Positions 12,265-25,599 are shown, counted from the stretch's first letter. The stretch is DNA of 64,000 nucleotides from Stercorarius parasiticus (GCA_013396915.1 VWZL01000590.1:124001-188000), one strand, 5' to 3'. Translations and numbers: made by a program. Notes: generated by a model not told the origin, from the sequence alone.

Positions 12265-12480
12265 TCCTTTCACCTTTATTATGTCCCTTTGCATTTGCGT
12301 AGACAGTTATTACATCTCTCCTTAACGTTGTTTTCTTCAGGCCAAACAAAACCAGCACTGTTTTAACCATTCTTTCCAGCTTCAATTATCCAAACCTTTC
12401 ATCACGTTTATTTCTCTTCTCTGAACTATATTCCATTTCTACTGTTAATTTTGAGCTCCTGCATTCCTTACTGATTGAAG
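12265..12480 (-). repeat. Ancient CR1/L3-type LINE fragment
   Basis: On the minus strand 12366-12300 translates as VLVLFGLKKTTLRRDVITVY, which aligns with the CR1 ORF2 segment [14 protein letters not shown]. The DNA downstream (12370-12440) follows the CR1/L3 order, including a match to 'tttgttgctcttctctggac' at about 12405-12425. Stops interrupt it elsewhere. Confidence 0.75.
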
Positions 12481-15400
12481 GGCTGTGACTGAGGTCTACC
12501 CATTGCTGAACAGAAACATTTTTTTTATATGCACTTTATTAGATTTCCATGAGTTAGTGTTTACATTTTGATTGTTACACCAACACAATGACAAAAGATT
12601 ATTTTCAGCTACATCAGTTCCCTTATCTATCTCACTGCAAAGCCACAAGAACATTAGTGTTGACGTAAGAGGGCAACAGACAAAACCTGGGCAGTGGGGA
12701 AGGCATAACTGCCCCTTTCATAAGTACTGTTTCCTTGTGACAAATTAAAGTGACCAGCTTTATCCCAATACCAATTCCTATGGTCTTTCCAATCCTAAAT
12801 CGTTCCTGATTGCATTTCATTTTCACTTTATTTTCAATAGCTGAAACTTTCCATAATTCATTTGTCTTTGAGGTTTCCATGTACAATTTTTTTCACAAGT
12901 TCCTCCTAGGATTGTTTGCAATCTTTCTGGTAATTAATAGCTTAGAAATCCTAAAAGGAGTGTTCTCTATGTCAAATGAAAGTGTTATTAAATGAGGACA
13001 AAGACGGAGGTAAATATGAAAGAAACTATAGCTCCTGGCTCTATGTTCCTGCTGGGTTTGAAAGTCAATGGAATGTGGGAGTCCTTCCTCTTCTCAGAGG
13101 CAAGATATTTCTAATCAGCACTACCACGCTCTAAGGCAACAGCTTACAACACCTATCGGTTGTAAACTCAGCAGGAACTGCAACCCCCTACCTCTCGGAG
13201 AAACAATATTTTCCCTCTGTGTGATGCAGATTATCGAGAAAAAAGGAGAGGAAGAGATACAAACCAGAGGTGAAAATGTGCTACAGTCCCATTCAAGCTG
13301 CTGTTGACAATGCATTGTACAGAAGTCATGATCCCACAAGCTATTGAGTATTTTTCACTTAAATGAATTTTGGTAGGAACAGGATTTGTAGGTTATTCCT
13401 CCTGTGTGCGATGAGCTCCAGGGATCAGGAAAAGATTGCCAGCTGAATTTTCTACACTTCTACTATTGGGTGTAGAAGAGAATATCCTATCCTACAAATG
13501 AACACAACCACTATTGAAAGGGGTTGAGCATGCACAAATATCACAGTAAAATGATCACTTTTTATGTGTCTAGGAGTCCTCGACACATACCCAAATACAT
13601 CGCTGATCTCCTCAGTAGTGTTTGTTGGTAGCATAGCAAGGGCTGTAGGAAGTTTGAAGCTGTTCATTTAGGCAGAGTTGCAATAAAAGCAGGCTTTGAT
13701 CCTCAACCTATCTTCTTGGAATTAATTGTCCTTTTGATACAAGTATTATAACAGATTCAGATTACAGTTCTTCTATTTCAATCCCTACATAAAACATACC
13801 ATTTATTATTTCTATTATTATTTTTCAAAGAGGTAGACAAGGAACAGACATGGAACAGGCCAATTTCCTTTAAAAAGATCAGAGCTTGTCAGGCAAAAAT
13901 ATGGACAAGAAATGAATCACAGAAGCCTTTTCTATAGAACAAAATAGTTCTCAATGAAGCAATGATAGCAACTTGAATATTTAGAATGGAGCCACCACAG
14001 TCTTTGTCTCGCAAAATACTCCACAAAAATAAAAGACTGGAGAAAATGAAGATTTTTTTTTCTACTTATGCTTGAGATGACCCCCTTCACCATTTGCCTG
14101 AAGAAACACTCATTTGATGGACATCATTGCCTTTTGCTGAGACAGCTTAGAAAATTTCAAAACCTCATACTTTATTTCCCATCTCTTCACATTCAAATAC
14201 ACACTTTTTCAGCTTCAGCACATCAAACTCACAAGGTTCATTAAGTTATAACAATCTTCATGCACAAATTTTCCTCCTCACAGCCCCCTGTCAATTATAT
14301 TGCAAGAAAGCAAGAGTTGACTGAATTAGACTGCATATATGCTCAGTATTCAAATATTGTCTCCCAGCTACATAAGAATTAGTAAAAATACTTAGATCTT
14401 TGCCAAGCTAGAGAAGATTTGTGAGCTTTGTAATAGGTAGGTTTCTAGCTGGAAATGAAATTGATTACATACCTTCTTGATATTTAATGCAGTTTATTTT
14501 TACAGGAAATATATTCCAGTCTTATTTGGGCACTGGTGCCCAAACTACAAAGAGATAATCCTGCTAGAAAGTACATAAAAATGCCATACAATCAAGCCCA
14601 GTTACTAATATATAAAATAATAGGAAAAAAATAGAGAGACAGAGTGTGCAATACCACTGTTTTCCTCCCTCCCTTTTACGGGAAACCTATTTTTTAAATG
14701 TTACTAACTCCACAATCAGTTTATAAAAAGTGTATTTTTACCGAACAAGACTTTTCTACCGCTAATAAAGCAAGGGACAAGATTCATCCAAATTGGATAC
14801 TTAAACAAGTTGTAAAAGTTGCTTAGTTCTTTCTGCTGATGTAAAATGGTATAATTACCAGAGCTGCAAAAGAGCTATTCTGGATGCAAAGGAGCTATTT
14901 CCAGGAGAACCATCCAAAAAGCACACATATTGGAAAAGCAACCAATATTTAAATAGAGATGTGAAGAATAAAGTCTGAGGTAGAATTTCCAAACACAATG
15001 TGTTTATTGTGGGCCTGATAATTATAGCCTTCAGAATGATGGTGATACCTTGCAGAAGGTGCATGAAACGTGCAGGCACGCAGAATATTCATTGGGAGCA
15101 GAGGTGGAGTTCTAAGATTTCTGAACTGTCTGTGTGGTCACTGTAGTTTCTTCTCATTGCATACTGCAGTGACGCTATTGCATGAGGAAGGTTTGTTATG
15201 TCCACTGGAAGTGGTTCATCTAGAAAGGATGGTCAGGTTTCCTACTACGCAGAGTAATTTTCATTTCTATATTAGGTACCTTTGCATGCCTTCTAACTGG
15301 GGAGTTTATTCTATTGCTATACCTCACATCTAGGACATTTTCCTTCCTGATACTTAGTTTAAAATTTTATTACTTCTAATTCAAATTATGACCTCTTTAA

Positions 15401-17415
15401 TTAGACTATGCACATCTTTGCATGCCTCTTTTTATGGTGGTACCACAATATAAATATAAGAATTCACCCCTAACTGGATCCCAGGCAACACTTCCCCTCT
15501 TATGGGTAGGAGCGTTCACCTCTCCCCTCCTTTACAAATCCTTTCTAAGATTAATAAAACGTAGTTGTGTCATGAATCTTGTCCTTGTATACATCAGCTA
15601 AGAAATGGCAGGGGTCACAGATACTAGTCCTTCACCTTGTTCTCTTTCAAATTTTATTAAATTACTTACTATCTTCAGTGCTTTAGCAATCATCATTTTG
15701 TATAAAATATTTTCTCAAGTGCAGTGTCATTTCTTAATGATTCAATAATTTTAAAGGATTTTAGGAATATTACACATCTGTTGGATATCCTTGAAATGAA
15801 AATGTTAGTGTTGAAAAATGGATATGAGGATTTTTTTCATTCAAAATGGAGAAATTCTAACAAAAATGGAGGACACATTAAAACGGCAAAGGGTGCTCAG
15901 CACAGCATGTTGAACAGAGGCAGTAAGACTGCATCATTACATTCCTATTCTGCATGATGCTCCTTTTGCCACCGCTCTCATTGGAAAGCAGAGCACGACT
16001 AACAGCCTTCAAGCGAGCAGAGGAAGAAGCTGCAAAAATTCAGGTTTTTATTTAGGTTTCTGCTGTTGACCATAAAGTGCTGGAAAACCCTTATAACCCA
16101 ATCTCCTTGGAAAAATGGTAAAGATGAAAGTTTACAAGAAAGAGATAATGTGAAGGGCAATGAGGGGAAAAGTCATTCTTCAGTTCTTATTTTTCCTTTT
16201 CTCTACTTAAGGCAGAGAGTACGAGATCAAAGGCTCTTTCCTTTATAATTCTTCATTGTGAGTAACCTTCCTTCTGTCCTCTGTATTCTTTGTAAGTAGC
16301 AAAAAGCTGCTTTGTGTTAAATTCCACTTAGCCTCTTTGTCTACACAAACCTCAAGTTTAAATTAAATGTTTCCTCTGAGTGACTTGTAAGTGGTATCCT
16401 CAGCAAAGTGTAAAAAGAAACATAAATGAACAAATACAATAAGCCACATGCAAAGGCTGTAGTAAAGTGCTATTTGAAAAAGTTCAAGATTTTAATGTTA
16501 TGGTTATTATATTGTAACTGGTAACTATTATACAACTTATCTGAAGTCAAAATTCTTCTGCAAATATAGTATATTTATTTGAGCGACTAAAAGAAAAGGC
16601 TTGTTTCTGATCAACAGTATTCTGACTTTGTCATTTTGAATAAACTTTACTTATGCTATCCCTGGTGATACATATGCTCTTCTCCTGATGGATACAGTTG
16701 CATTTCCTGTTTCTTTAGGATTTCAGTTTTCTATAATGTTTTCCATAGCCTAATTCAAACTGTTCATCTTATTATTGAGAATGAATTAACACATCATTCT
16801 GAAGGTTCTCCACTGCTAGATAGTTACCTTCACATGTAGGTGGGCTGCTGAGGTTCTTCCTCATTCTCTCCTGTCACCTTAGAGCATCTCAGTAAACTGT
16901 GATTTTATAGTTATAGAACATACTCCAAAGCTGAATCACAATATGGCCACCCCAGGTTTCCTTATCATTGTGCTTCACATAACCAAAAGTATACCCCTAA
17001 GTAAATACATGCAATTTTTAAGAGAAAGAAAAAAAATAAATAAAAAAAGGGGAGGAAGAAGCAGGGAAATATAGTTCTACTTCACTCAAAGGTCACAGAT
17101 ATCTTTCAACTGCAGACATTTTATTGTAATAGACTATGTGCCCCGCTATCCCAAAAGATTTCATTAAATAATTCCATTCATAGCCTTTTCAATATTCATT
17201 TCTCTCATGCTTGGAAACATTCCTGTAACCAATAATAACCTAAATTTAGTCACAGAGAGTTTATACCTGTTTGTTCTTGTGCAAACATTGTCTTTTAGCT
17301 TAAGTCATACTTTTCTCTGGTATTTATTTCTAGAAAGCAAACATACCCTCTCCCAGGCTTCACTTTACCAAACAGACTATGCTCATTGAGTTTCCTTCTG
17401 TAAAATAAAGTTTCC
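12481..17415. other. Unique DNA, no gene seen
   Basis: Nearly 5 kb without a recognised exon, RNA gene or repeat family. An 8-bp-arm inverted repeat (TTCTACAC / GTGTAGAA) lies at about 13450-13477, and an A/G-rich tract at 17022-17060. Frames of 60-87 codons (13068-13307, 15070-15333, 15724-15957) show no known motif. Confidence 0.5.
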
Positions 17416-17419
17416 ATCC

Positions 17420-17890
17420 TTCTGGTCATCTTAATAACCTTTCTGTACACCTGATCTTAAAAAAGATGTCCAGAACTATGCAAAAGATTCTATATAGGAC
17501 TTTACCAATGCCTTGTAAAATGTCATTACTACTTCCTTTTCTGTAACAGAAATACCTTTTCTGACAAAGCCTCTGATGTGTCCCGCCCCTCACCTCTCCC
17601 CCTTCCACCTTGGAAACTCTAGTCATTCTGCAATTGCTTAGAATGTTCATTTCCTCCACTTTGGATGTTTTTGAGTAGAAATATCCCAGCTTATAACAGA
17701 AATTATTTTCATTAATACATAAATGGATGAAGACCCATGATTTCATCCCATTTTTAAGGTCACGTAATTCTTCCCATCAGATATTCCGAATTTCTTCTGT
17801 ATTGATAATAACTTCCAATTGTCGGTCATCAGAAAATTTCAGGAGTACCTTACAGCTTTTGGTGAACATTAATGAAAATCAAATTGCTTC
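17420..17890 (-). mobile_element. Ancient CR1/L3-type LINE, minus orientation
   Basis: On the minus strand around 17870-17780 a frame reads SCKVLLKFSDDRQLEVIINT, aligning with the CR1/L3 RT block S-K-F-A-D-D-T-K-L that holds the catalytic Asp pair; the D-D pair is still visible. Downstream minus-strand DNA (17540-17430) follows the family's C-terminal order: the block behind 'ccttgtaaaatg', then 'gtccagaactatgcaaaa' (family 'gtccagaactggacacaa'), then 'tggtcatctt...taacctttctgtaca'. Many stops show it is a fossil. It lies about 45 bp from an oppositely oriented relative at 17935. Confidence 0.7.
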
Positions 17891-17934
17891 CTCAAAGATT
17901 CTTTAAAACAAAGGTAATCTAATGGATAAAGTTT

Positions 17935-18685
17935 TCTTGGTTTCCAAGGGTTTTGAAAAGTTTCTTGCCAAATGCTTTTAAAGAAACTGAGCAATGGCAT
18001 AAAAGAGATTTGCAAGGTTAAATTATTAAAGATAGGAAATGAAGGAAAAGTCAGTCAGTTCTCAGAGGAAAGAAAGTTCAACTACTGGTGGCCTACACTG
18101 ACCTGGTGGTGGTGAGTTACACTGATACAGCCTGTGAAAATATTCAAACACAGCTTAGCAAATGGGCAAGAAGCAAAGTGACAAAGTTTTCTGGTGACAG
18201 GAGTTTATTCCAGATAGTAAGGATAAAGGCTGATTGCAAATAATTGCAGAAGGAACTTACAGAAACTGGGTATTAAATGGCAGATGAAGTTCACTACGAA
18301 TAAACATAAGATTAAAGGCAATAATAATTGTCTTTACAATTCTAATAAGAAATTTAATAAACCGTTCTAACTTCTCATAAAAAGTGATCAGCTCTGAGCT
18401 GACAATCAACCCTTCACAAGCATGGTTTGGGGTTACAAAGCAGGTATCGTAAAAAACATTAGCTCAATATTCAGTAGTGGTCATAAAAGCAAATCAGGGT
18501 ATTAGGAGTTTGTAAAAAAATTAATATTAAATGTCATATTTTTTCCACTGTACAGATCCAATATTCTCCTACAGTTTAAATACTGTGTAAACTTCTGTTT
18601 CATTCTCCTCAGCAAGAATAAAATAAAAATGGAAAAGGTTCAGAGATGGAAACAAATATGATCAAAACTATAGAAGAGCATCGCT
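17935..18685 (+). mobile_element. Ancient CR1/L3-type LINE, plus orientation
   Basis: Plus-strand DNA runs through the CR1/L3 RT in order. Around 17965-18060 is the 'lllkkl...ik-evckv' segment ending at GTCAGTCAGTTCTCAGAGG (family 'gtcagttttcacag'). At 18180-18240 a frame reads VTKFSGDRSLFQIVRIKADC, aligning with K-F-A-D-D-T-K-L-F; the first Asp of the catalytic pair is Gly here. At 18270-18310 is TGGCAGATGAAGTTCACTAC (family Q-M-K-F-N). At 18630-18665 is the block AAAAGGTTCAGAGATGGAAA. There is no intact frame. The 3' end is not recognisable. Confidence 0.75.
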
Positions 18686-18924
18686 AAGATCAAAATCTTA
18701 GTATGAGCAAAAGGAAATGCATCATAAATATTATAAATATATATACATATAGCCAAGAATTTTTGTTCATAAAAACTGAGGAATTTAATCAGAATAAAAC
18801 AAGCAATAATAATACCAGCAATCATAGTCTGAATGAATACAGAAAGCCTCATTAATAATAGTACCTTTAATTGCTGTAGAAGAAAACTTAATTTTATCTT
18901 TACTCTGCTGTTACGCTCATCCCT
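18686..18924. other. Unique AT-rich DNA
   Basis: AT-rich with a TATA-rich tract near 18725-18755. The 70-codon minus frame at 18640-18852 comes from this composition. Confidence 0.4.
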
Positions 18925-19432
18925 CTAAGTCTAGGGAGGGTCTAGGACCCTCTAGGTCCTAAGGTCAATGTCACTGGTCTTCCTCAGGCAGAAAAGAGTT
19001 GGAATCAAAGGGAACTGTCACCATCCTGAATGGGAGGTCCCTTCTTCTTCTTCAGTGTTGGGATCCATTTGGGTACTATTTTCTATGTTTTCTCATCACA
19101 GTCCTCCTCACTGATTCCCAGCTAGTTTCCCCTCAACTGACAAAGGACTGACAAAACTGACAGCTTCATCACAGCCGTGCCCTACCCCCACAGCTGGGCC
19201 CAATCTGCACACTGATGTCCTGGCCTGGCCTCAATCTCTCCTCCACCCCTGCAGACCTGACCAGCAATCCCAGGGCTCTGTCTGACAGTGGTTCCCCTCA
19301 CCAGGCCCAATCCTGACCCCAGCATGCAGGCTGATGTCCCAGTGGGGCCTCAGACCTCCCCTGCCACCATCAGCCTCCCTGGAAATCAGCCTGTTTCTGG
19401 CCCTGGTCACTGTCATTGGAGGTGATCCTGAC
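18925..19432. repeat. GC-rich block, probable unclassified retroelement remnant
   Basis: Base composition shifts abruptly from AT-rich to C-rich at about 18925 and the block ends where the CR1 begins at 19433. It opens with an inverted repeat, AGGGTC-TAG-GACCCT (18937-18951). The rest is pyrimidine-biased on the plus strand, with many CCC, CTG and CAG words and no CR1 match. It looks like part of a high-copy avian retroelement or LTR interrupted by the CR1 insertion, but I cannot name the family. Confidence 0.35.
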
Positions 19433-20350
19433 TCATAGAATCATAGAATAGTTTGGGTTGGAAGGGACCTTCAAAGGTCATCTAGTCCAACCTTCCTGGC
19501 AATAAGCGAGGACATCTTCAACTAGATCAGGTTGCTCAAAGCCCCATCCAGCCTGATCTTGAATGTTTCCAGGGATGAGGCATCTACTACGTCTCTGGGC
19601 AACCTATTCCAGTGCTTCACCACCCTCATTGTAAAAAATTTCTTCCTTATGTCTAGTCTAAATCTATGCTCTCTTAGTTTAAAGCCATTGCCCTTCATCC
19701 TATTGCTACACTCCCTGACAAAGAGTCCCTCTCCAGCTTTCCTGTAGGCCAGTTTTAAGTAGTGGAAGGCCACAATAAGGTCTCCCTGGAGACTCTGATC
19801 ATCTTTGTGGCCCTCCTCTGGACTCACTCCAACAAGCCCATGTCCTTCTTACATTGGGGGAGCCAGAGCTGCATGCAGTACTCCAGGTGGGGTCTCACAA
19901 GTGTAGAGTAGAGGGTCAGAATCACCTCCCTTGACCTGCTGGCCACACTTCTTTTGATGCAGCCCAGGACACGGTTGGTTTTCTAGGCCGCAAGCACACG
20001 TTGCTGGCTTGTGTTGAGCTTCTCATCAATCAACACCCCCAAGTCCTTCTCCTCAGGGTTGCTCTCAATTCATTCTTTGCCCAGCCTGTATTTGTGCTTG
20101 GCATTGCCCCAACCCAGGTGCAGGACCTTGCACTTGGCCTTGTTGAACTTCATGAAGTTCATGTGGGTCCACCTCTCAAGCCTGTACAGGTCCCTCTGGA
20201 TGGCATCCCTTCCCTCCAGTGTGTCAACCACACCAACCACACCACACAGCTTGCTGTCACTGGCAAACTTGCTGGGGGTGCACTCAATCCCACTGTCCAT
20301 GTCACCGAAAAAGGTGTTAAATACATTATTGCTCAATCTAGAATGGTTGG
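19433..20350 (-). mobile_element. CR1 LINE, 5'-truncated, with RT C-terminal half and 3' end
   Basis: The plus strand opens with TCATAGAATCATAGAATAG (19433-19451), the complement of the CR1 3' tail. Minus-strand frames carry ORF2 pieces in order: GIECTPSKFASDSKL (about 20297-20253), AIQRDLYRLERW and MKFNKAKCKVLHLGWGNA (to about 20100), then [13 protein letters not shown] (about 19900-19862) and [16 protein letters not shown] (about 19640-19590), followed by the short 3' UTR. The catalytic box of the family is F-A-D-D; here it reads F-A-S-D, so activity is lost. The ORF is also broken by stops and frameshifts. CR1 normally inserts without long target duplications and is 5' truncated, as here. 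This is one of the two best kept CR1 copies in the window. Confidence 0.96.
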
Positions 20351-21840
20351 ATAAATAGACACCCTTCTAGCACTATTATCAAATCTGTAACTTACTTCAT
20401 CTGCAATTTAGCCAGATACAGCATTACATGAGTGTCGCTTGATCTATTTCAGTTCTAGGTCATACTTTTTTATCAGAAACCCTCTTTATAGGCAATTTAG
20501 TAAATCCTAAACTGAAGCTAACGAAGAGTGCTCACATTTCCTTCTATTTTTCATTTTCTAATTTCTTTGTCATATTCATGAAGTGATACCTTGTTAGAAA
20601 ATACTTTGTAGTCTTTCAGAAAGGCATTTCATTTCCCTTGCCCCTCAAATGATCATTAATGAGCAGTAAAATAATTCCAACTGCTACAGTTTGCTAGAAT
20701 ATTTTTTAATCCTTTCCAAGGCAAACCACAAGATGTAATTATTCTCTTAATACTACAAGTGTCTGATTGCTAACAGTCTTGCATCTCTAGATGCCTGTAA
20801 TTATCCATAGTAATTTGTTAGCTCATTTGATTAATTCAGAGAGACTGTCTGGTTCTTCTCATACAGAAATATATAATGATATGGACCTCTTACTTCACAC
20901 AGTGTACTAATTGCTAAATTTTATTTTGTATAACAGTATAACAACATTTGAAGATTCAGTGAAGAGATTAACCCCCCCAGTCTGAAGACAGAATAATTAG
21001 TCTTACAAATTAACTAGCCTTCTCTCTCGTGAGTGAAGAATCTATGTAACTGATGGTCAGTTCATATACAAAAAATTAGTATCAGCTGTTCAATCATTAT
21101 TTCAATATGTTTGCAGTAGCTGATGTAATTTATCTGAATTCTAAATGCAAAACAATGTCAGTGAGGCTATAACATGTATTAAGCATATCATTTAATAAAT
21201 GTAATTTATGAAAAGTACTGTCAGGAGTATAATTCACTGTAAGAAACAGAAGCACACAATGCACTACACACTAAAAACATATGCATCACATAATTGCAAA
21301 TTCTTTACTGAAATATTGTTTTTTAAAAATTTATAAAATCTCCCAATTAGATAATTTAACACTGTGTGCAGTAAAATTTAGCAAAGAAATACAGGCATAT
21401 ATGCTGTAACCAGTATTGCACTTTTGAAAAATTGGACCTAGATACATAAAAGAAATTAGGGATTTAGTTACACAGAGTGTGATTCAGGTTGAATTGAAAT
21501 ATCAAACTATTAATTATGTTTTCCCAAGTTCCATGCTTACGTATTCATCTGTTAAGTAAAGTTGGTTTCCTGTTACTTGAGGAACCTATCCAGTGCTTTG
21601 GTGACACTGTTATCCCTATTTATTTGATAAACCAATTGTTAGAAAGCTGCATCAAGAGGACTTCAGGTTTTCCTTGAACTAAGAAAATTCAAACCCATGT
21701 ATTTCTCACCAGCTCCATCTGCTACTGTACTTGTGGTAAGAAACAAGGTCATCATTTTCTCAAAATTGTGTCAGTATATTGAAAGGAATAGAAGATCTAT
21801 AGACAGGTATGCAAGCAGAACTCGACTCTACAGTTTACTT
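20351..21840. other. Unique AT-rich DNA, possible conserved non-coding DNA
   Basis: No exon or repeat family is recognised. Segments at 20640-20870 and 21050-21240 are rich in homeodomain-like cores (TAATTA, CATTAATG, TTGATTAAT) in otherwise complex sequence, a texture typical of vertebrate conserved non-coding elements. Conservation itself cannot be seen from one sequence. Confidence 0.4.
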
Positions 21841-21844
21841 TCAG

Positions 21845-21922
21845 GTAACCCAGTTATAAGTGGAGAGTCAGGATGTGAATCCCTGTTCTTTATGTATTTG
21901 GCATTAAGCAGTCATTGGACAA
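21845..21922 (+). repeat. Possible MIR-like SINE core
   Basis: AAGTGGAGAGTCAGGATGTG followed by AATCCCTGTTCTTTATG and later GCAGTCATTGGAC tracks the MIR core order ('aagtggcagagccaggat-tgaacccaggtctt...' then the 'ccactgga' block). Diverged, with no target duplication seen. Confidence 0.4.
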
Positions 21923-22975
21923 AAGTCAGAGTCATGTCCCTTCAGAATATAATCTTCCAACTATTTGACTTTTTATGTTATTTTTTCATTTGCAAAGTGA
22001 CTTAAAGTCAGCCAGCAAATAGTCTAAAAGGAAGTCTAGGGAATCATCCTCACTTTTCATCTTCTGCTGTGGGCCAATCTGTGTTTAACTGTTTCATGCA
22101 AGACAGGAGTAAATGTGTGAGCTCCACTTAAAGCTGGTGGTTAGGCATATACTGCTAGAGAATTCTGCTAGAAACTGATTAAATTCGTCACAGGTGAAGG
22201 AAAGAACTTAAATGGCATGTCTTACATTTAAGGTGCTCTAACCTGTATAAAAGGGGAAGGTAGTAATATTTATATAATATTTAGCTGTGATCCAAATGTG
22301 CAATGTCCAACTCCAGAACATTATTTAGGTTTATGAAATTCAACTGCAAATTCTACCTGGTCAGACAAGTAGCATCAATCTATTTTCTGTTCCTGACAAT
22401 ATGACACATATTAATCATGAACAGATTTTCCATCAGACATTAAAGCGAGAAAATAAAATTTCATTCTTTGTAAATAGCTTTGATTTTTTCAGGAGAGAAG
22501 AGGAAAGAAATATTCAATAATTACTATTATTATGAATCACTTGTTTTGCTTTATGAAGAAATTAAAGAGAACAAATATCAAATTCTAACATATAGCTTGA
22601 TTCATATTCCAAGGATGACTCGTAAGCACACAATCAGATATAAAAATAAAAACTGTTTATTAACAATTGCAACTATGTATCTAAAAAGCTTTTAAAGAAA
22701 AATCAAAATTCTGTTCTTCTACTAGACATGATTAGTTAAACAAAGTAGTAAGTTTTAGTTGTGTCCCTCAAAACAGGTTAAACTCCTTAAACCATTATTG
22801 TGTCAATATCAGGGTTACCATTATCTCTGGTCTTTCCTGAGATGTATTAACTTACTCATGTTTAACATGATTAACAGATCTTGTGAGTGTGAGCTATGAA
22901 GTTTATATATGACAAAATTTCACATCAGCATTTAAACATTTCCTAGTGAGGAAGCGCATTGTGTCTCACAATGAC
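21923..22975. other. Unique DNA, no gene seen
   Basis: No recognised exon, RNA gene or repeat family. A 71-codon frame at 22480-22695 is Lys/Tyr/Ile-rich and compositional. Confidence 0.5.
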
Positions 22976-23162
22976 TTTGGAACTTGTTAACTTGCCCAGG
23001 GAAGTGGTGGAATAGCCATCCCTGGAGGTATTTAAAAAACGGGTAGATGTGGTGCCTAGGGACACCGTTTAATGGTGGTTTTGGCAGTATTAGGTTGACG
23101 GTTGGACTTGATGATCGTAAAGGTCCCTTCCAACCTAGATATTTCTATGATTCTATGATTCT
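22976..23162 (+). repeat. CR1 LINE 3' end, plus orientation
   Basis: It starts in the last ORF2 codons (family L-P-R-E-V-V-E; here GGGAAGTGGTGGAATAGCC), runs through the short 3' UTR (GGTTGGACTTGATGATCGTA, AGGTCCCTTCCAACCTAGAT) and ends with TTCTATGATTCTATGATTCT at 23143-23162. It is 5' truncated to about 190 bp. A 78-codon frame crossing it (23047-23283) is a chance reading. Confidence 0.96.
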
Positions 23163-25599
23163 AATAGCTCAGCTAAGCACAGTGTCTGCCATAAACCTCA
23201 TATTAAAATTGTTCAGTCCATTCATAATGCAATTAGTATTTTCAAATACAAATGTAGGAAACTGTGGCTTGTTGGAAATATAGCTCAAGACCTTATTACT
23301 TGGATTAAACAATCACAAATAAAGAGGAAAGTAAGAGAAAACTATTATTAACCCAAGTAACTTCCAGAGTGAGGAATTAATTACAAAGACATCCAGATCT
23401 GGAAACTTTTACAAAGGCTGAAGGACTATGTGGTTGATGTAGTCTTTTTCTGCAAGTTCAATGAAATGTAGACCAGTTTGTCACATGAACCTTGAGGGGA
23501 AAAAAATATTTTGCATTCATATTAATTCAGCTATCTTATGTGGTGAAATGTTAATTGTCTAAATCTTAAGCATTCTTCTCCTTTGCCTTTGAGTAGACAA
23601 TCCTAAAATTTAGTTACATGCAAAAGACACAGAGGTGATGTTACGTCTGTGCTACCAAGATAGACATGGCTGGTACCATTTTCTGACACTGATGCCAACT
23701 AAGGAAACATCCCACATTCGAACTTTCAAATTTTTTACTCTCCAAAACAGGTGACCATTTAAGGATTTTTCTCTGACCTGTGTTAGCTTCAGAACTGTGC
23801 CCAGGAACTGTTTGGGCAAGTGCTACATGTCACACAGCAAAAGCACTTTCAGGAAACATTCGAACAATTTTTAAGTATGAATAGCAGAGTTTCAGACCTT
23901 GGAAATGTCCCCTGCCTCTGTCCAATTTTCTAGAATTTCTTCGTGTGACCTTGCTTCATTAGCAAGGAAAATCCTGTGACATGCATCAAAGTCATGGAAA
24001 GCTAGCCTGCACCCTGAAAGTGCTAAGAGACACACAAAATTCTTGCATTCTGCTTAATTTAAAAGACAATCGTCTTTCACTGGCAGCCAAAATACCAAAT
24101 AAGTTCTTTAGATGGTTCACTAGGTACTGGATTTCGAAGTGCCTGGTCTCAATGTAGATAGATCCTGGGAAAACTATAAAACTATCCTTAATAAAGAAGA
24201 ATGAATATCGTTGAATATCACTGGAGAAACTACATATGTATCATGACAAAGTTAGAAATGCTCCATTAGCCTAAGTTTGCTTTGAATCCCAGATGTTTTT
24301 TCTTTCCTTGGAATTCTATCACAAGTGAAGACAATAAAAGAAGAGTAAAATACGATGTGTAACATCAAAGAAGAAAAATTCTTAAGGAGAGAAGATAATA
24401 TAGGAACAGCTAGTCTGCATCATACTGGAAGCTTGTATGTTTTCTGGCAGTGGCTAGTATGGAAAAGTAAAACTCCAATAAAGAGAGAGAAGGAGAAACC
24501 TACTCCACAAATTGTAAGTCATCCTAAATTCTGATAATAAAAATTGTCTTGTGATATAAAGATTTATTTAGCATTAATTCCAATTTGATGGGATTTATTC
24601 ATAAGGACAACTGAATATTTTATATCCATGTTATAGGTCCAGTTGAGCTCTCCCCGGTGGGGAAAAAGAAAGAAAAAAAAAACTTACATTTTTTGCAGGA
24701 ATAGTGCTTCCAGATCTAAGTATTCTTAGATCTCCAGAACTGACCCCTAACAACATTATTCATGTTCTATAAATGCAAGGTTTTTCCAGACCTCCAATTT
24801 TGTAGATATTCTTTTTTTTTTTTTTCAGTTCTTCCTTCCAGAGGTACATATTATGAGATAGATACAGATGCCCAAACTTTACACAGATATTGTGTGGCTA
24901 AAATGACAAATATAGTTCTACAAACAGAAAAATGTTCAGATTTTTTTTTCTCTCCTTCCCCAGAAGCTTTCTTAAACTCAGGACAGTCTTTCAGAGAATA
25001 CAATATCATTCATTGCTTCCTCTTTTCATCTCAGTCATAGAATCATTGTGTCATCACCCTTGCACAAAATGATCACCAACTGTCAGGTAACAGCCAGTCA
25101 ACCTTTCCAGATAATTATATGCAAATAAATCATTTGCCAGGGAGGATCACTAGTCTTTGAACAAAAATTACATGTTACCTTCAAGGGTGCTTCCCTATCA
25201 ACGCAGAATAATTAAATCCACTATTAGCTCTCGTTTGTTACCCTGGAAATGTGGGACAGAGATGGAGATAAAAAGTTGCAAAGAATCAAAACGGAATTTT
25301 AAAGATAGCAGTGGTTCTGCAGCCTGTACTATCAAATGAAATTTCTACATTTTACACAGATGCATTCCTCCAACTGTCTTTGCTTCCTTTTAAATGAATA
25401 GAGTTAAATTACTTCCCACACACCAAGGAATCCTCTTAGATTTTTCCTTAAGAGCAAACCTTTACTCTTTTTTTTGGTTTAAATGTATATAAGCATTCCA
25501 TAAAGTAATCTAAGTATTCATACCAATATATAGTTTAATTATAATATATTAGGTTGGGTTGCATTGACATGGGCTGGTAAGCCTTACTTCATTTCTATG
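23163..25599. other. Unique DNA, no gene seen
   Basis: AT-rich DNA with a 14-T run near 24813-24826 and short A runs. No recognised exon or repeat family. The frame at 24762-25040 crosses the T run and is Phe/Ser-rich. Confidence 0.5.
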
